Source: Candidatus Manganitrophaceae bacterium (GTDB lineage: Bacteria > Nitrospirota > Nitrospiria > SBBL01 > Manganitrophaceae). From it: DNA of 53,438 bases. Location: assembly GCA_016200325.1 (NCBI GenBank), contig JACQEZ010000017.1, positions 1 to 53,438 of the forward strand, in the 5' to 3' direction. Shown piece by piece: positions 36,984 to 45,355 of this stretch. The position numbers and the translations under genes were made by a program. The notes beneath the pieces are model-generated. The model made no database searches. It had not been told where the DNA came from and saw nothing but the letters and a program-made list of their open reading frames with translations. Every line of letters starts with the position of its first letter. The first letter of the stretch is position 1.

Positions 36984-39368
36984 TTACGGCAGCAGATAAT
37001 AGATCCGAAGGGAGGGACGAAGGGAGGCGTTCGGATTTTCCATGCTGGCAAAGTAGCGATAGCGGTCGCTCCCCTTCGTCGCGTCCGAATTGAGCAGCAA
37101 TCCATAATTGGTTGCAGGGCTGCTCATCCAATTTTGGATGATCGCCGTGACATTCCAGCTCTTCCTTCCAAGCACTTTATCGATCGCCTTGGTGTCATAG
37201 GCGGCCGAGATGTCGCCCTGCGCCAAAGGAATATTATCGGCACAGCAGTTATTGGCGGTCCAGCTGTTGATGCCGTCATAGGTATAGCCGGTCGCTTGGG
37301 TCAGATCGGGATTCTTGTTGATCAGCTTGTGCACGGACACCATGTAGGTCGGCTCCGCCTCCGTATCCGCTTCCACTAAGGAAAGATAGAGCGTGGCACT
37401 CTGGATAATGGCGCCGGGCGGAAGGCTCTTCAAGTCGAACTTCATCAAGGCGACATTCGCAATCTGATTGTCCGGCCAGGTATAGGTATTCAATGTCGCA
37501 TCGGTGTTGTTCACCGAGCTGTCGACATTCAGATAACTATCCATTGTCGGCGTCAGCGTCAATCGAATGGCCGAGCTGGAGGCCGACGTCGTGGCACTCA
37601 CGGCCGCCGTCTGCGGCGAGGCGTTCCCCGCCGCATCGTAAGCCGACAGGGTATAGTTATACGTCGTGCTCGCACTCAACCCGGTGTCGGCGTAATTTAA
37701 TGAGGTCGTCGTTCCCACCTGAGCGCCGTTTCGGTAGATTCGGTAACCGGCGACAGCCACATTGTCTGTGGAGGCCTTCCACACCAGATTGACGAGGCTT
37801 TGCGAAGCCGCCGTGGCGGTCAGACCGGTCGGCACCGACGGCGACGAGAGATCGGGCAGAAGGGTCGTGGTGAAGGTCGCATCACCGGAGGCGGCGGTGT
37901 TTCCCGACGCATCCCGACTGAGGACCCGGTAGTGGTAGGTGGTCAGCGGATTCAGACCGGCGAGAAGAACGCTGTGAGCGTTCAGGAGGGTGACATCGAG
38001 AAGCGAGCGGGAACCGTATGCGGTCGTCGTCCCATACTCCACCTGCGAGGTGGCCGGTTCATTGCTCGTCCAGCGGATCGTCGCGGCCAGGCCCCCGATG
38101 CCGCCGGCGGCCATTCCCGAGAGGACCGGCGGGGTTGTATCGGCGGCGGTATAGATGATGGTGAGCGAAGGACGGAGGGAGGCATTCGGGTTTTCCATGC
38201 TGCCGAAGAAACGGTAGCGATCGGCTCCTTTGGTCGTGTCGGAGTTCAGCAGCAACCCATAATTGGTCGCAGGCCCGGCGATCCACTCCTTGACCATCTG
38301 TGTCATATCCCAGCGCTTCACGCCGAGCGTTTTGTCGATCGCCTTCGTGTCATAAGCCGCCGAGATGTCGGCCTGCGCCAGAGGAACACTGTTGGCGCAG
38401 CAATCATTGGCCGTCCAGCTGTTGATCCCATCATAGCTGTATCCGGTCGCTTGGGTCAGATCGGGATTCTTGTTGATCAGCTTGTGCACCGTCACCGTGT
38501 AGGTCGGCTCCGCCTCCGTATCCGCTTCCACCAAGGAAAGGTTCAGCGTGGCGCTCTGGATGACGGCGCCGGCCGGAAGGGCGCTTAAACTGAATTCCAT
38601 TAAGATGGCATTGGCCGCCTGGTTTGCAGGCCAAGTATAAGTATTTAGCGTCACATCGGCGTTGTTGACCGACGTATCTACATTCAAATAGGTGTCGGTC
38701 ATCGGCGACAAGGTCACCGTGCCCGAAGAAGGGGAAGGGGTCACGACCGGCGGGGGCGGGAGGATCACAATGGCCGCGGTGGTAAATGTGTTATCGAGGG
38801 AGGTGGCGAGGTTGCCGGCCGCATCGCGGCTCAGCACCCGATAGTGGTAGAGGGTGCTCGGCTGCAGGCCGCTGAGGCTCTGGCTGTGCACCGTCACCTT
38901 CGCCGTCGCCAATGTTGTCGATGATCCGTAAGTGGTCGTCGTCCCATACTGCACCTGGGTGTCGGCCCCTTCATCCGTCCCCCAGGTAATCGTCGCCGCC
39001 GCGGTGGTGATGCCGCTCACGTTAATGCTGGAGATCAGCGGCGCCGCCGTATCGGGCGGCGGGGTCTTGGAGGCCTCATCGGCGTAAGCGCTCTCGTTTC
39101 CTGACCCATCATAGGCCGTCACGGTGAAGTAGTGCGTCTGATCAGGAAGATTGGTGAGGGAGTAAGACGTCTGCTTGCCGACATCCATCGCAGCCAGATA
39201 AATTCCTGAGGCGGTCCCGTAATAAACTTTATAGCCGGCCACTCTTGAATCGGTATTCGCGTCCCAGGTCAGCGTGGCATTCATTGCCGACGCGGTTGCA
39301 TTGAAAACAATCAAGGAAAAAAGAGAAATGAATAGAACGAAGCCCCGCTTCCCTATGATCTCGCGCAC
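36984..39368 (-). CDS. Exported fibronectin-III protein with two DNRLRE domains
   Basis: 794 residues from GTG 39368, with AAGGAGG four bases upstream. It has a signal peptide (KRGFVLFISLFSLIVFNATA, then SAM), an N-terminal Fn3 (ATLTWDANTDSRVAGYKVYY) and an A-type Fn3. The first DNRLRE domain begins DTYLNVDTSVNNADVTLNTY. Then come an A-type and a B-type Fn3, and a second DNRLRE domain (DSYLNVDSSVNNTDATLNTY) ends the protein with the aromatic/Cys-rich SWTANNCCADNIP segment typical of these domains. The two DNRLRE copies are strongly similar to each other and to that of the 27907-31671 protein. It is probably a surface or matrix protein, expressed through two riboswitches in series. Confidence 0.9.
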   Translation of the reverse strand: MREIIGKRGFVLFISLFSLIVFNATASAMNATLTWDANTDSRVAGYKVYYGTASGIYLAAMDVGKQTSYSLTNLPDQTHYFTVTAYDGSGNESAYADEASKTPPPDTAAPLISSINVSGITTAAATITWGTDEGADTQVQYGTTTTYGSSTTLATAKVTVHSQSLSGLQPSTLYHYRVLSRDAAGNLATSLDNTFTTAAIVILPPPPVVTPSPSSGTVTLSPMTDTYLNVDTSVNNADVTLNTYTWPANQAANAILMEFSLSALPAGAVIQSATLNLSLVEADTEAEPTYTVTVHKLINKNPDLTQATGYSYDGINSWTANDCCANSVPLAQADISAAYDTKAIDKTLGVKRWDMTQMVKEWIAGPATNYGLLLNSDTTKGADRYRFFGSMENPNASLRPSLTIIYTAADTTPPVLSGMAAGGIGGLAATIRWTSNEPATSQVEYGTTTAYGSRSLLDVTLLNAHSVLLAGLNPLTTYHYRVLSRDASGNTAASGDATFTTTLLPDLSSPSVPTGLTATAASQSLVNLVWKASTDNVAVAGYRIYRNGAQVGTTTSLNYADTGLSASTTYNYTLSAYDAAGNASPQTAAVSATTSASSSAIRLTLTPTMDSYLNVDSSVNNTDATLNTYTWPDNQIANVALMKFDLKSLPPGAIIQSATLYLSLVEADTEAEPTYMVSVHKLINKNPDLTQATGYTYDGINSWTANNCCADNIPLAQGDISAAYDTKAIDKVLGRKSWNVTAIIQNWMSSPATNYGLLLNSDATKGSDRYRYFASMENPNASLRPSLRIYYLLP

Positions 39369-39388
39369 AATACCTCCTTGTTAAAAAC

Positions 39389-39589
39389 AAAAAAAGGCCG
39401 CCAAAGAAATTTCCTTCGGCGGCTCGGCGGGCATGGCGTCTATCAGAGGCGGGGCCCGTCCGGTCCGCTTTCCAGCGAATCCTCCGATGCCCCACACCCA
39501 CGCTCCGACCGGCAAACCGGATCGGAGCGTCGCTTTAGCCCCGTGACTCTGCGTCCCCACCTTTCGATGGGTATGCTCTGAAACAAAGG
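39389..39589 (-). promoter_or_regulatory. GEMM-I riboswitch with A20 and an enlarged P3 arm, unit 3a
   Basis: Minus strand: P1 CCTTTG, CAGAGCATACCCATCGAAAG, GGGGACGCAGAG, GGGGCTAAAGC. Then about 95 extra bases (39437-39531) before GCCATGCCCGCCGAGCCGCC. The insertion holds a strong hairpin at 39500-39530 (ACGCTCCGA..TCGGAGCGT). P1 closes with CGAAGG, which is also in the terminator hairpin 39397-39423, followed by seven U. A20, A47 and C92 equivalents are conserved. The coding start lies about 20 bases after the U-run. Confidence 0.88.
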
Positions 39590-39657
39590 ACGGAATAAAA
39601 ATAAAGATGAAGCCTGTCTTGTCCCGGAGGGGCCTGAACCGCTCCGATGTCGCGCAC

Positions 39658-39770
39658 AAAAAAAGGCCGCCGAAGGAATCCCTTCGGCGGCCCGGCGGGC
39701 ATGGCCTTTTCGGCTTTAGCCCCATGACTCTGCGTCCCCACCTTTCGATGGGTATGCTCTGAAACAAAGG
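39658..39770 (-). promoter_or_regulatory. GEMM-I riboswitch with A20, unit 3b (promoter-proximal)
   Basis: Minus strand: P1 CCTTTG, CAGAGCATACCCATCGAAAG, GGGGACGCAGAG, GGGGCTAAAGCCGAAAAGGC. The P1 3' strand CGAAGG is in the terminator hairpin 39665-39692 (GGCCGCCGAAGG..CCTTCGGCGGCC), followed by seven U. The ligand-contact positions match those in the other four units. It is complete, with its own terminator. Confidence 0.9.
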
Positions 39771-39813
39771 AGAGAAATGAAAAATGAATAAATTTTTGAA
39801 TATTGCGGAAACG

Positions 39814-39843
39814 TTTATATCATTGGGTGATCAGCAGTGTCAA
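39814..39843 (-). promoter_or_regulatory. Promoter of the third riboswitch-Fn3 transcript
   Basis: Consensus TTGACA at 39838-39843, 18 bases, TATAAA at 39814-39819 on the minus strand, about 45 bases before the aptamer. The stretch from 39844 to the nfuA gene shows no other gene. Confidence 0.75.
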
Positions 39844-40118
39844 TCAGGCCGCGCCCCTAGACTCCCGTTCTTGCGTATCATAACGTCGTCCGATCACATT
39901 GCGATGATTCATTCCTCCCCGATGAATCCCCATAGGGTATGAATGCGGATCGCCTCGGCCGGTCCGAATCGTCACTGTGCACCCTTTCGAACGCTGAAGA
40001 AGGGGTCTCCCCCTCTTCACTTCCTGGCTGCCAAACGGGGCCGAAGTATGATATGATCGGAATCTAAGAGTGTGGTTTGCGCTCTTTTTAAAGAACGTTC
40101 AGAAGGAGATCACCCGCA

Positions 40119-40736
40119 ATGATTCAGGTCACTGAGATCGCAAAAAAGAGAATCATCCTTCTCAAAGAAAAACAGGAGACGGAGCAAGGGAAGAAGATCG
40201 AAGGGCTCCGCCTGATCGTGAAATCGACCCTCCCGAGCCCTGAATACACGCTTGCCTTCATCGAACAGGGGAAGAGAGATCCGAACGATGTCATGGTCGA
40301 GGCGGAGGGACTTCAGATCTTCATGGAGCCGCAACATGCAAATCTCCTCGAAGATGTGAAGATCGACTTCATTACGACCCTGCAGCAGAGCGGCTTTAAG
40401 GTCGAGAACCCGAAGGTCATTGAGCCGAAACCGGCCGTGCCGACGACCCCGCCCAATCTCGACAGTCCCGAAGCGAAAGCGGTCCAACAGGTCCTCGACA
40501 CTGAAATCAATCCGGCGGTCGCCTCGCACGGCGGCTTCATCAGCCTCGTCGATGTCAAAGAGCAGGTCGCCTACATCCGGCTCGGCGGCGGCTGTCAAGG
40601 ATGCGGCATGGCCGACGTGACGCTGAAGCAAGGGGTGGTGGTGGCGATCAAAAAAGGGGTCCCCAACATTAAAGAGGTCCTCGATGTGACCGATCACGCC
40701 GGCGGAAACAATCCCTACTACACGCCGGGGAAATAA
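40119..40736 (+). CDS. nfuA: Fe-S cluster carrier NfuA
   Basis: A 205-residue two-domain protein. The N-terminal half (about 1-100) is an A-type (IscA/HesB-like) fold without its cluster cysteines, as in NfuA. The C-terminal NifU-like domain (about 115-195) has Cys159-x-x-Cys162 in GGGCQGCGMADVTLK. A proline-rich linker joins them. It should carry a 4Fe-4S cluster between two monomers and deliver it to client enzymes. AGAAGGAGATCA precedes the ATG. It is a single gene, with the next ORF 127 bases downstream. Confidence 0.92.
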   Translation: MIQVTEIAKKRIILLKEKQETEQGKKIEGLRLIVKSTLPSPEYTLAFIEQGKRDPNDVMVEAEGLQIFMEPQHANLLEDVKIDFITTLQQSGFKVENPKVIEPKPAVPTTPPNLDSPEAKAVQQVLDTEINPAVASHGGFISLVDVKEQVAYIRLGGGCQGCGMADVTLKQGVVVAIKKGVPNIKEVLDVTDHAGGNNPYYTPGK

Positions 40737-40863
40737 TTCAGCTCGCCCGTCGCCCAGATTCCGTCACCCAGATCCCGTCGCCCGGATTCCTTCTCCGGCC
40801 CCTTCCTGATTCTTTTCGAGTCGTCTCCTCCTTCGACCCTCTTCCCCCTTTTTCGGAGCGCAG

Positions 40864-42105
40864 ATGAAGCGGCTTCTTCTCCTCCTTCCCAGCACCTCCT
40901 ACCGCGCCGAAGATTTCCTCGGCGCGGCCGAACGCCTCGGCGTCGAGATCGTCGTCGGCTCAAACGAGCGACAGGCGCTCGAGTCGGTCGTCCCCGGCAA
41001 GACGGTCACCCTCGACTTCATCGATTTAAAAAAAGGGGTGGCGCAAGCGATCGCCTTTGCCGAGGAACAGCCGTTTCAAGCGGTCCTCTCGGCCGATGAA
41101 GAGGGCGTCGTCCTCGCCGCCCTGATCTCGGAAGCACTCGGACTCCCCCACAACCCGGTCTCCGCCGCCGCTCCGACGAAAGACAAGCTCCAACTGCGAG
41201 AGGCCCTCACCGCCGCCGCGATCCCGACTCCGCCGTTTCAGCGCTTCTCGACCGACGATCGCCCGGAGGAGATCGCCCCGAAGCGAATCTATCCGTGCGT
41301 CTTGAAGCCGACCTTCCTCTCGGCGAGCCGCGGGGTGATCCGCGCCGACACGCCGGAGGAATTCGTCGCCGCGTTTCATCGGCTTGGCCGGATTCTCAAA
41401 GAGCCGGAGGTCCGGCGTCTCGGCGGCCCGGCGGCCAAGCAGTTTTTGGTGGAAGGCTTTATCCCTGGGAAAGAGGTGGCGCTGGAAGGGCTCTTGCAGA
41501 ATGGGACGCTCGCACTCCTCGCCCTCTTCGACAAGCCGGACCCGCTCAACGGTCCTTTTTTCGAGGAGACGATCTATGTCACCCCCTCCCGCCTCTCCCC
41601 GTCGGTGCAGGAAGCGATCGTCGATTGCACCCGCCGCGCAACCGCCGCGCTCGGCCTAAAGGAGGGACCGATCCACGCCGAGCTGCGGGTCAATGAAAGC
41701 GGTCCCTGGATGATTGAATTGGCCGCCCGGTCGATCGGCGGGATCTGCTCCCGCACCCTCCGCTTCGGCGTCGGGACGACGCTGGAGGAGCTCCTCCTCC
41801 GCCACGCGTTGGCAATGCCGATCGACTCCCTTGAGCGCCAGCGCCGCGCCGCAGGCGTGATGATGATCCCGATCCCCGCCGCCGGCACCCTCCTCGATTA
41901 TCACGGAATCGAGGAGGCGAAAAAAGTCGCCGGCATCGAGAGCATCCAGATCACGATCCGCCGAAAACAAAAAGTGATCCCCCTCCCCGAAGGAAGACGC
42001 TACCTCGGCTTCATCTTCGCCCGCGCCAAAACCCCCGAAGAAGCCGAAGCGGCCCTGAGAGAGGCCCACCGAAAATTAAAATTCGAAATCGAACCGTTCA
42101 AATGA
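40864..42105 (+). CDS. ATP-grasp ligase of unknown substrate
   Basis: A 413-residue ATP-grasp protein. The preATP-grasp domain starts KRLLLLLPSTSYRAEDFLGA. The central domain has the lysine-bearing YPCVLKPTFLSASRGV loop, FLVEGFIPGKEVALEGLLQN and the metal-binding IHAELRVNESGPWMIELAAR. The C-terminal part (GVMMIPIPAAGTLLDYHGIE) resembles the extra domain of L-amino-acid ligases and carboxylases. It should activate a carboxylate by phosphorylation and join it to an amine or thiol; no substrate can be named. It lies between nfuA and uvrA, but the gaps suggest separate transcription. The 276 bases after it hold no gene. Confidence 0.85.
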   Translation: MKRLLLLLPSTSYRAEDFLGAAERLGVEIVVGSNERQALESVVPGKTVTLDFIDLKKGVAQAIAFAEEQPFQAVLSADEEGVVLAALISEALGLPHNPVSAAAPTKDKLQLREALTAAAIPTPPFQRFSTDDRPEEIAPKRIYPCVLKPTFLSASRGVIRADTPEEFVAAFHRLGRILKEPEVRRLGGPAAKQFLVEGFIPGKEVALEGLLQNGTLALLALFDKPDPLNGPFFEETIYVTPSRLSPSVQEAIVDCTRRATAALGLKEGPIHAELRVNESGPWMIELAARSIGGICSRTLRFGVGTTLEELLLRHALAMPIDSLERQRRAAGVMMIPIPAAGTLLDYHGIEEAKKVAGIESIQITIRRKQKVIPLPEGRRYLGFIFARAKTPEEAEAALREAHRKLKFEIEPFK

Positions 42106-42381
42106 ATTGCGGAATGCGGATCGGAAACCGACCTTCTTCGGTCGGCGCCGGTCCCACAGAATATCAACCGGGAAAGACGGCCCCACCTCCCAGTTTCAAG
42201 CGCTTTCCCCCCTTCCATTCTCTCCGGTGATGCCTCGCCGCAACAGACCGCAATCACCCAAACAAATCGGCTGACTCAACCCATCCCCCGATGCCCTCTC
42301 CCACGCGTTGACCTCGCCCAAAGAGCATGTTAAGATCGCAGGTTCCCAACTTAATTTCTCATTGGAATTGACGGAATCGGC

Positions 42382-45201
42382 ATGAAAGACCAAAAAATCA
42401 TCATCAAAGGGGCGCGCGAGCACAACCTCAAGAATATCGATTTGGAGATCCCGCGCGACCGGTTCGTCGTCATCACCGGACTGTCGGGCTCGGGGAAGTC
42501 ATCGCTCGCCTTCGACACGATCTTTGCCGAGGGACAGCGGCGCTATGTCGAGTCGCTCTCGGCCTATGCCCGCCAGTTTCTGGAGCAGATGGACAAGCCC
42601 GACGTCGATGCGATCGAAGGGCTCTCGCCGGCGATCTCGATCGAGCAGAAGACGACGAGCAAAAACCCCCGCTCCACCGTCGGCACCGTCACCGAAATCT
42701 ACGACTACTTCCGCCTCCTCTACGCCCGGATCGGCCGACCTTATTGTTACAGCTGCGGGAAGGAGATCTCCGCCCAGACGATCCAGCAGATGGTCGACAC
42801 GATCATGCAATTTCCGGCGGGGGAGAAGATTCAGATTCTGGCGCCGATCGTCCGGGGGCGAAAGGGAGAATATAAGAAGGAGCTTCACGGCGTTCGGCAA
42901 AAAGGGTTCATCCGGGTTCGAATCGACGGGAAGATGATCGATCTCTCGCAAGATGAGAACCCGATCCAGGAGAAAAATAAAAAGCATACGATTGAGGTCG
43001 TCGTCGACCGGCTCGTCATCAAAGAGGGGCTGGAGCGGCGGCTCGCCGATTCGCTCGAGCTGGCGATGAAAATGGGGGAGGGGATCGTCGTCCTCCTCAA
43101 AGACAAAGAGTCGCTCCTCTTCTCGGAGCACTTGGCCTGCGTCGACTGCGGGGTGAGCTATCCCGAGATCGAGCCGCGCGTCTTCTCGTTTAACTCGCCG
43201 CACGGCGCCTGTCCTTCGTGCGACGGGCTCGGCACCACCCTCGACATCGATCCCGACCGGGTCGTTCCGAACAAGCAGCTTTCTCTCCGCGAGGGAGCGA
43301 TCCGACCGTGGGAGCGGCGGAGCTCGATGTTCTATTATCAGATGCTCGAGGCGCTGTCCGAACATTACAGCTTCGACCTGCGGGCGCCGTTCAACGACCT
43401 CTCCCCGGCGCACCGGAAAATCCTTCTCTACGGCTCGGGGAGCGAGGAGGTCCGGTTTTATTATGAAAAAGAAGGTCGGCGGGAATTCTATCGCCGGCCG
43501 TTCGAAGGGGTGATCCCGAATCTCGAGCGGCGCTACAAAGAGACCGATTCGACCTACATCCGGGCCGAGATCGAGGAGTTCATGGGGATGAACCCCTGCC
43601 CCGCCTGCAAAGGGAACCGGCTGAAGCCGGAGAGCCTCTCGATCAAAATTGCCGAAAAATCGATCGCCGACGTGACCCGGCTCTCGATTCGGGAATCGCG
43701 CGACTTTATTGAAGCGCTTCGGCTCAACGAGAAAGAGAAGACGATCGCGCAGCGGATTTTGAAAGAGATCCGGGAGCGGCTCGGCTTCTTGGTGAATGTC
43801 GGCGTCGATTACCTGACGCTCGATCGCTCGGCCGGGACCCTCTCCGGCGGCGAGGGGCAGCGGATCCGGTTGGCGACGCAGATCGGCTCATCGCTCGTCG
43901 GCGTCCTTTACATCCTCGACGAGCCGAGCATCGGCCTCCACCAGCGGGACAACGTCCGGCTCCTCAACACGCTGCGTCGCCTTCGGGATTTGGGGAACAC
44001 GGTGCTGGTCGTCGAGCATGACGAAGAGACGATTCAGACCGCCGATTGGGTGATCGACATGGGGCCGGCGGCCGGAATTCATGGCGGCGAAGTGATCGCG
44101 CAGGGGACGCCGAAGGAGATCGTCGATCAGCCCCGCTCGCTGACCGGAAAATACCTCTCCGGAGAGCGGACGATTTCCCTTCCGCCGCGCCTGCGCGCCG
44201 CGAAGGGCGCTTTGAAGATCAAGGGGGCGACCGAACACAACCTCCGGAACATCGATGTCGAGATTCCGCTCGGACTCTTCACCTGCATCACCGGCGTCTC
44301 CGGCTCCGGAAAATCGACGCTCGTCCTGGAGGTGCTCTATAAAAACCTCGCCCAGCGGCTCTATCGAAGCTCCGAGAAGCCGGGGGCCTGCCGCGCGATG
44401 GAGGGGGTCGACCAGATCGACAAGGTGATTCACATCGACCAGTCGCCGATCGGCCGGACCCCGCGGTCGAACCCGGCGACCTATTCCGGCGTCTTCAGCT
44501 TTGTTCGCGAGCTCTTCGCCCAGCTTCCCGAGTCGCGGATGCGCGGCTACAAATCGGGGCGCTACTCGTTCAACGTCAAAGGGGGGCGGTGCGAGGCGTG
44601 CCAGGGAGACGGGGTGATCAAGATCGAGATGCATTTTCTCCCCGACATCTATGTCACCTGCGAGGTCTGCAACGGCAAGCGGTACAACCGGGAGACGCTC
44701 GACATCCTCTACCGGGGAAAGAGCGTGGCCGATGTCCTCGACATGACGGTCGATGCGGCGCTCGAATTCTTTCAGGCCATTCCATTGATCAAGGCCAAGC
44801 TCCTCACCCTTCAAGAGGTGGGGTTGGGCTATGTGAAGCTCGGCCAGTCGGCGACGACCCTCTCGGGCGGCGAGGCGCAGCGGGTGAAGCTCTCCAAAGA
44901 GCTCTCGAAGCGGCCGACCGGGAAAACCCTCTATATCCTTGATGAGCCGACGACCGGGCTCCACTTCGCCGACATCCAACGGCTCCTCGATGTTCTCAAT
45001 CGTTTCGCCGAGTCGGGAAATACGGTGGTGGTGATCGAGCATAATCTGGATGTGATCCGAAACGCCGATTGGGTCATCGATCTCGGCCCGGAGGGGGGGA
45101 CCGGCGGCGGAGAGGTGGTTGCCACCGGCACCCCGGCGCAGGTCGCAGAGGCCGCGCGTTCCCATACCGGTCAATTCTTACGGAAGATGTTGAAGAATTA
45201 A
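42382..45201 (+). CDS. uvrA: Excinuclease ABC subunit UvrA
   Basis: 939 residues, full length for UvrA. The first ATPase has [20 protein letters not shown] and the signature [12 protein letters not shown], with Gly where most have Ala. The second has [16 protein letters not shown] and [15 protein letters not shown]. Zinc modules include [49 protein letters not shown] and CEVCNGKR. It begins [20 protein letters not shown], the standard N-terminus. With UvrB it detects helix-distorting lesions in nucleotide excision repair. uvrB and uvrC are not in the window. Confidence 0.98.
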   Translation: MKDQKIIIKGAREHNLKNIDLEIPRDRFVVITGLSGSGKSSLAFDTIFAEGQRRYVESLSAYARQFLEQMDKPDVDAIEGLSPAISIEQKTTSKNPRSTVGTVTEIYDYFRLLYARIGRPYCYSCGKEISAQTIQQMVDTIMQFPAGEKIQILAPIVRGRKGEYKKELHGVRQKGFIRVRIDGKMIDLSQDENPIQEKNKKHTIEVVVDRLVIKEGLERRLADSLELAMKMGEGIVVLLKDKESLLFSEHLACVDCGVSYPEIEPRVFSFNSPHGACPSCDGLGTTLDIDPDRVVPNKQLSLREGAIRPWERRSSMFYYQMLEALSEHYSFDLRAPFNDLSPAHRKILLYGSGSEEVRFYYEKEGRREFYRRPFEGVIPNLERRYKETDSTYIRAEIEEFMGMNPCPACKGNRLKPESLSIKIAEKSIADVTRLSIRESRDFIEALRLNEKEKTIAQRILKEIRERLGFLVNVGVDYLTLDRSAGTLSGGEGQRIRLATQIGSSLVGVLYILDEPSIGLHQRDNVRLLNTLRRLRDLGNTVLVVEHDEETIQTADWVIDMGPAAGIHGGEVIAQGTPKEIVDQPRSLTGKYLSGERTISLPPRLRAAKGALKIKGATEHNLRNIDVEIPLGLFTCITGVSGSGKSTLVLEVLYKNLAQRLYRSSEKPGACRAMEGVDQIDKVIHIDQSPIGRTPRSNPATYSGVFSFVRELFAQLPESRMRGYKSGRYSFNVKGGRCEACQGDGVIKIEMHFLPDIYVTCEVCNGKRYNRETLDILYRGKSVADVLDMTVDAALEFFQAIPLIKAKLLTLQEVGLGYVKLGQSATTLSGGEAQRVKLSKELSKRPTGKTLYILDEPTTGLHFADIQRLLDVLNRFAESGNTVVVIEHNLDVIRNADWVIDLGPEGGTGGGEVVATGTPAQVAEAARSHTGQFLRKMLKN

Positions 45202-45278
45202 GCTTTCAACCATCCGTGGTCCGCTGTCGGCGCAGTGGACGGCGGATCGTTTTCTTACTTCTTTTCATGAAGAATTTG

Positions 45279-45308
45279 TTGAATTCGTGCAGGGAGTTGG
45301 GGTATAAA
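45279..45308 (+). promoter_or_regulatory. Candidate promoter of the HEAT-like gene
   Basis: TTGAAT at 45279-45284, 18 bases, TATAAA at 45303-45308, about 50 bases before the ATG at 45356. Good spacing and -10. Confidence 0.6.
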
Positions 45309-45355
45309 AGACAATTACAGTTTTTTAATTTTAGATCATGAGGACGGGGGGACGA

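Noticed and set aside
39389-39770. Treating the repeated GC hairpins upstream of the Fn3 genes as plain terminators or as the same family as R1-R4
   Set aside because: They contain the full GEMM-I core, with GAAA tetraloop and conserved ligand-contact positions, and share no sequence with R1-R4.
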